Shown here one piece after another: positions 6,080 through 7,868 of a stretch of 7,868 nt of DNA. Under the pieces are notes generated by a model. That model was not told the origin of the DNA. It saw only the letters and a program-made list of their open reading frames with translations, and did no database searches. The stretch spans positions 1 through 7,868 of the forward strand of contig JAISMZ010000093.1 in the NCBI GenBank assembly GCA_031276475.1, in the 5' to 3' direction. This stretch comes from Coriobacteriales bacterium. GTDB taxonomy: Bacteria > Actinomycetota > Coriobacteriia > Coriobacteriales > UBA8131. Numbering within the stretch: the first letter of the stretch is position 1; every line of letters begins with the position of its first letter. The translations under genes and the position numbers were made by a program.

Positions 6080-6667
6080 ATGAGTAACCGTGGCAAACAC
6101 AGCGCAGCTTCCGGCCGTGTTGACGTGCTCACCGAGCGCTTCGTCGGCGGCAACCGGTTGGTCGGAATCGGGATTGGCATCGTGATGGCCCTGCTCGGCA
6201 TCCTGTTCATCACCAGACCGATTGCCACGGCCTTTGTCCTCGACCTTGTCGCCGTCGCCGGCTTTTTGCTCTACGGCGTCTATCAGATCGCCGCATACCT
6301 GCGCACCCCACCCGCGCTGCGCAGCGGCTGGCAACTCGCCCTCGGCATCGTCTGGGTGCTGATGGCGGTCATGATCCTGGCTTCTGGCCAGGCGGGGGTG
6401 GTTATCACCTTTGCCCTCGCGCTGGGTTTTTTGGCGCTGCTCAGCGGCATCATGCAGATCAGTGCCTATGGTGCCGTGCGCGAACTGCCCGGCAGCAGCT
6501 TTTTGCTCGCCAGCGGCATCGTCAGCACCCTGCTCGGCATCTTCTTACTGTTCGCGCCGCTGATGACGATAGCAGTTGTTGAGATTGCGCAGGGAATATA
6601 CCTGCTGGTCGCGGGTATTGCCCTTGTCTTTGAGACCTTCAGCGGCTACGGACATAAGGTGAAGTAG
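6080..6667 (+). CDS. HdeD/DUF308-family membrane protein
   Basis: 195 residues. After a hydrophilic N-terminus of about 25 residues come six hydrophobic helices, near 27-46, 50-72, 83-101, 107-129, 140-160 and 162-186, arranged as three helix pairs. Each pair begins with a Gly-rich segment such as GIGIVMALLGI, ALGIVWVLMAV or ASGIVSTLLGI. This three-fold pattern is typical of DUF308 short-repeat proteins, the family that includes HdeD, which is linked to acid resistance in enterobacteria; the biochemical role is not known. ATG at 6080 follows AAAGGAG with good spacing. The gene diverges from the resistance module and shares its 103-base promoter region, so a common envelope-stress role is possible but unproven. 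No terminator with a U-tract follows; a G-rich repeat tract starts right after the stop. Confidence 0.9.
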   Translation: MSNRGKHSAASGRVDVLTERFVGGNRLVGIGIGIVMALLGILFITRPIATAFVLDLVAVAGFLLYGVYQIAAYLRTPPALRSGWQLALGIVWVLMAVMILASGQAGVVITFALALGFLALLSGIMQISAYGAVRELPGSSFLLASGIVSTLLGIFLLFAPLMTIAVVEIAQGIYLLVAGIALVFETFSGYGHKVK

Positions 6668-6840
6668 GGCGGGTGGCGGCGCGGCTGGCGGCGGCGGCTC
6701 GTTGGCAGCGGCGGCTCACTGGCTGGCTGGCGGCGGCGGGGCGGCGCATAGGCGTGACTCGCTGGCGAGCGGCGGCGCGGCGGGCGGGCGGGACGGCGGG
6801 CGGGTGGTGGTGGCTCGTTGGCAACGCGCTGATGAGCGCT
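6668..6840. repeat. G-rich degenerate repeat tract between the DUF308 gene and rpmB
   Basis: This spacer is dominated by GGC/GGCGGC runs on the plus strand, with a recurring 12-base motif of form GRCTCRYTGGCD at 6696-6707, 6713-6724, 6756-6767 and 6812-6823. The first and last copies are identical (GGCTCGTTGGCA), 116 bases apart. Reading frames through it encode only low-complexity Ala/Arg/Gly peptides with no ribosome binding site, so it is not treated as coding. It is not a regular tandem array. Purpose unknown. Confidence 0.65.
6782..6804 (+). other. G-quadruplex motif
   Basis: Five GGG runs lie at 6782-6784, 6786-6788, 6790-6792, 6798-6800 and 6802-6804, separated by 1, 1, 5 and 1 bases, on the plus strand. 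This satisfies the usual pattern for an intramolecular G-quadruplex with very short loops. It would form in any transcript reading out of the DUF308 gene and in the non-template strand of the DNA upstream of the rpmB promoter. Confidence 0.6.
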
Positions 6841-6853
6841 CGCGGACACCGGG

Positions 6854-6882
6854 TTGCCCCAACGCCAACGTTGTGATAACAT
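6854..6882 (+). promoter_or_regulatory. Promoter of rpmB
   Basis: TTGCCC (6854-6859), a 17-base spacer and TAACAT (6877-6882) with an extended TGA just before it form a strong sigma70-type promoter. Predicted start is about 6889, giving a leader of about 104 bases before rpmB. Confidence 0.6.
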
Positions 6883-6898
6883 TTCGGGGTTTTCTGCT

Positions 6899-6917
6899 TG
6901 CAGGCAAAATACCTGCA
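6899..6917 (+). promoter_or_regulatory. Stem-loop at the start of the rpmB leader
   Basis: TGCAGG (6899-6904) and CCTGCA (6912-6917) form a perfect 6-bp stem with a 7-base A-rich loop about 10 bases into the predicted rpmB mRNA. It is not followed by a U-tract. It may stabilise the 5' end or bind a regulator; nothing more can be said. Confidence 0.3.
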
Positions 6918-6992
6918 GACGAAACGCTCACGTAAATACGGTCACCCGCAAAACGAACCATCGCGGATCCGCTGGGATAAGGAGTAGGCATC

Positions 6993-7181
6993 ATGTCCAA
7001 AGTATGTTCTGTCTGTGGCAAGCACCCCGTTGCCGGGCGCAACGTCAGCCACTCGCACCGGGTTACCAACCGCGTTTACAAGCCCAACGTGCAAAAAGTG
7101 ACCGTCGTTCAAAACGGCCGCGCCCAAAAGGCCAACGTCTGCACCAAGTGCCTGAAGGCCGGCAAGGTCGCCCGTAGCTAA
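6993..7181 (+). CDS. rpmB: 50S ribosomal protein L28
   Basis: 62 residues, normal for L28. The N-terminus MSKVCSVCGKHPVAGRNVSH carries the conserved GK-P--G---SHS pattern and is followed by the basic SHRVTNR segment. Two CxxC pairs (C5/C8 and C50/C53) form a zinc ribbon, so this is the zinc-binding form; some bacteria also carry a cysteine-free copy used under zinc shortage, which is not visible here. L28 is part of the large ribosomal subunit. ATG at 6993 follows AAGGAG with an 8-base spacing, and a strong promoter lies about 100 bases upstream. The gene is single and converges on thiN; thiN and rpmB are also close neighbours in Bacillus-type genomes. Confidence 0.98.
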   Translation: MSKVCSVCGKHPVAGRNVSHSHRVTNRVYKPNVQKVTVVQNGRAQKANVCTKCLKAGKVARS

Positions 7182-7193
7182 AAACGGGCAAAC

Positions 7194-7225
7194 GGTGTGA
7201 CAGAGGGACATTTCCTCGTCACATC
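7194..7225. terminator. Hairpin between convergent rpmB and thiN
   Basis: TGTGAC (7196-7201) pairs with GTCACA (7218-7223), and after one bulged A the stem continues with GAGG/CCTC (7203-7206 with 7214-7217). Outer G-T and G-C pairs extend it. It overlaps the thiN stop codon at 7221-7219. On the minus strand a T5 run follows about 10 bases later (7185-7181); on the plus strand there is no U-tract. It is probably a two-way transcript end or 3'-protecting structure, but not a classical terminator. Confidence 0.45.
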
Positions 7226-7868
7226 CCACGCGGCACTATTACCGCAACCACCCCACTGATAACCGAGACCCGCGCGCCCGCGCTTTGCACCGTGTTGGAA
7301 ACGCCACGCGGGTCGAGCGTCCTTAGCGGGACAGCGTCCAATTCCCATTCGCTGCCTTCTTCGCTAACCACAGCGTCGTCAGACAAAGCAATTGTGGAGA
7401 ACAGCTGGCCATTTTGCAGATAGCGCCCCACCTCCACACTGCCGCCCGGCCCCTGCAGCCAGACCAGCGCCTGGTCGGCTACAAGCAGCAGCTTAGTTTT
7501 GTCACAGACGGCCGCGCAGGCTCCCAGGGCCGCCAGTTCGTGGTCGAGCCGCCCGCCCAAAGCGCCCAGCAGCAGCACGCTGGCCGCGCCTTTGTTAACC
7601 ACGCGGGCTAAAGCCAGCTCCAGATCGGTCTGATCCTTGTGCGCGCTCACCGCCAAGACCTCAACGCCATCTGCGGCGAGGGCGGTTCGCAGCGCTGGCG
7701 AAACGGAGTCCATGTCCCCCACCAGCTCATCCACCTGCAGGCCCGCCGTCTGCGCCAGCTTCGCGCCGGCGTCCACCGCTATCGTCTTTGCGGCAGCGAC
7801 GGCACAGGCTTTACTCAACTCGGGCGAGACGGCGGCGGGGCTGCCGGCAAGCAAGAGGTAGCGGGGCT
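7219..7868 (-). CDS. thiN: Thiamine pyrophosphokinase (N-terminus outside window)
   Basis: About 216 residues are visible. The enzyme transfers pyrophosphate from ATP to thiamine to make the cofactor thiamine diphosphate. Family motifs (numbered from the TTG at 7854) are VDAGAKLA (27-34), VGDMDSV (45-51) with metal/nucleotide acidic residues, KDQTDLELAL (73-82), the thiamine-site LGALGGRLDHELA (97-109), and RGVSN near the C-terminus (about 183-187). The frame stays open to the right edge, encoding PRYLLLAG before that TTG; this matches the first beta strand of the family, so the TTG is internal and the true start lies just beyond the window. The C-terminal stop overlaps a hairpin shared with convergent rpmB. 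Confidence 0.95.
   Translation of the reverse strand, partial: PRYLLLAGSPAAVSPELSKACAVAAAKTIAVDAGAKLAQTAGLQVDELVGDMDSVSPALRTALAADGVEVLAVSAHKDQTDLELALARVVNKGAASVLLLGALGGRLDHELAALGACAAVCDKTKLLLVADQALVWLQGPGGSVEVGRYLQNGQLFSTIALSDDAVVSEEGSEWELDAVPLRTLDPRGVSNTVQSAGARVSVISGVVAVIVPRGM

Noticed and set aside
6702..6935. Plus-strand frames through the G-rich tract before rpmB
   Set aside because: Repeat-derived low-complexity peptides; frames run across the rpmB promoter and have no ribosome binding site.
6963..6972. GCGGATCCGC palindrome in the rpmB leader
   Set aside because: A single short palindrome with no loop; not enough to call an operator or RNA structure.

Overview
The window is one contiguous piece of a bacterial chromosome, moderately G+C-rich and with short spacers. 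It holds four complete genes of a peptide-antibiotic resistance module, flanked by housekeeping genes: tRNA-Val, rpmB, thiN and a lipid kinase. A Bce-type module, a four-cysteine L28 and a thiN-rpmB neighbourhood in a G+C-rich background would suit a Coriobacteriia-like actinobacterium. That assignment is an inference from gene content only and is tentative.

Layout, left to right. Positions 1-640 (minus) are the N-terminal 213 residues of a diacylglycerol-kinase-family lipid kinase that runs off the left edge. Positions 918-992 (minus) are tRNA-Val(GAC) with an encoded CCA and its own promoter at 1038-1067. Positions 1180-5976 (minus) are a Bce-type module, transcribed right to left in the order response regulator, intramembrane-sensing histidine kinase, 321-bp regulatory gap, ABC ATPase, ten-helix permease with a large extracellular loop. 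Position 6080 onward (plus) is a divergent six-helix DUF308/HdeD-family membrane protein. It is followed by a G-rich degenerate repeat tract with a G-quadruplex motif, then rpmB (plus, strong promoter) and, convergent to it, thiN (minus, N-terminus cut by the right edge).

How the module probably works. In Bce systems the permease and kinase form a sensory complex in the membrane, the ATPase drives removal of a peptide antibiotic from its lipid II-cycle target, and the phosphorylated regulator switches on the transporter genes. Here the gap in front of the ATPase gene contains, in transcription order, a perfect CTTACA-N4-TGTAAG inverted repeat matching the known BceR-type box, a sigma70-like promoter, a 12-bp terminator-like hairpin with a U-tract starting almost at the predicted transcript start, and a second long AU-rich stem-loop just before the ribosome binding site. 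No such box is seen in front of the regulator/kinase pair, which suggests steady expression of the sensors and inducible expression of the transporter. The structured leader is the most unusual part of the window.
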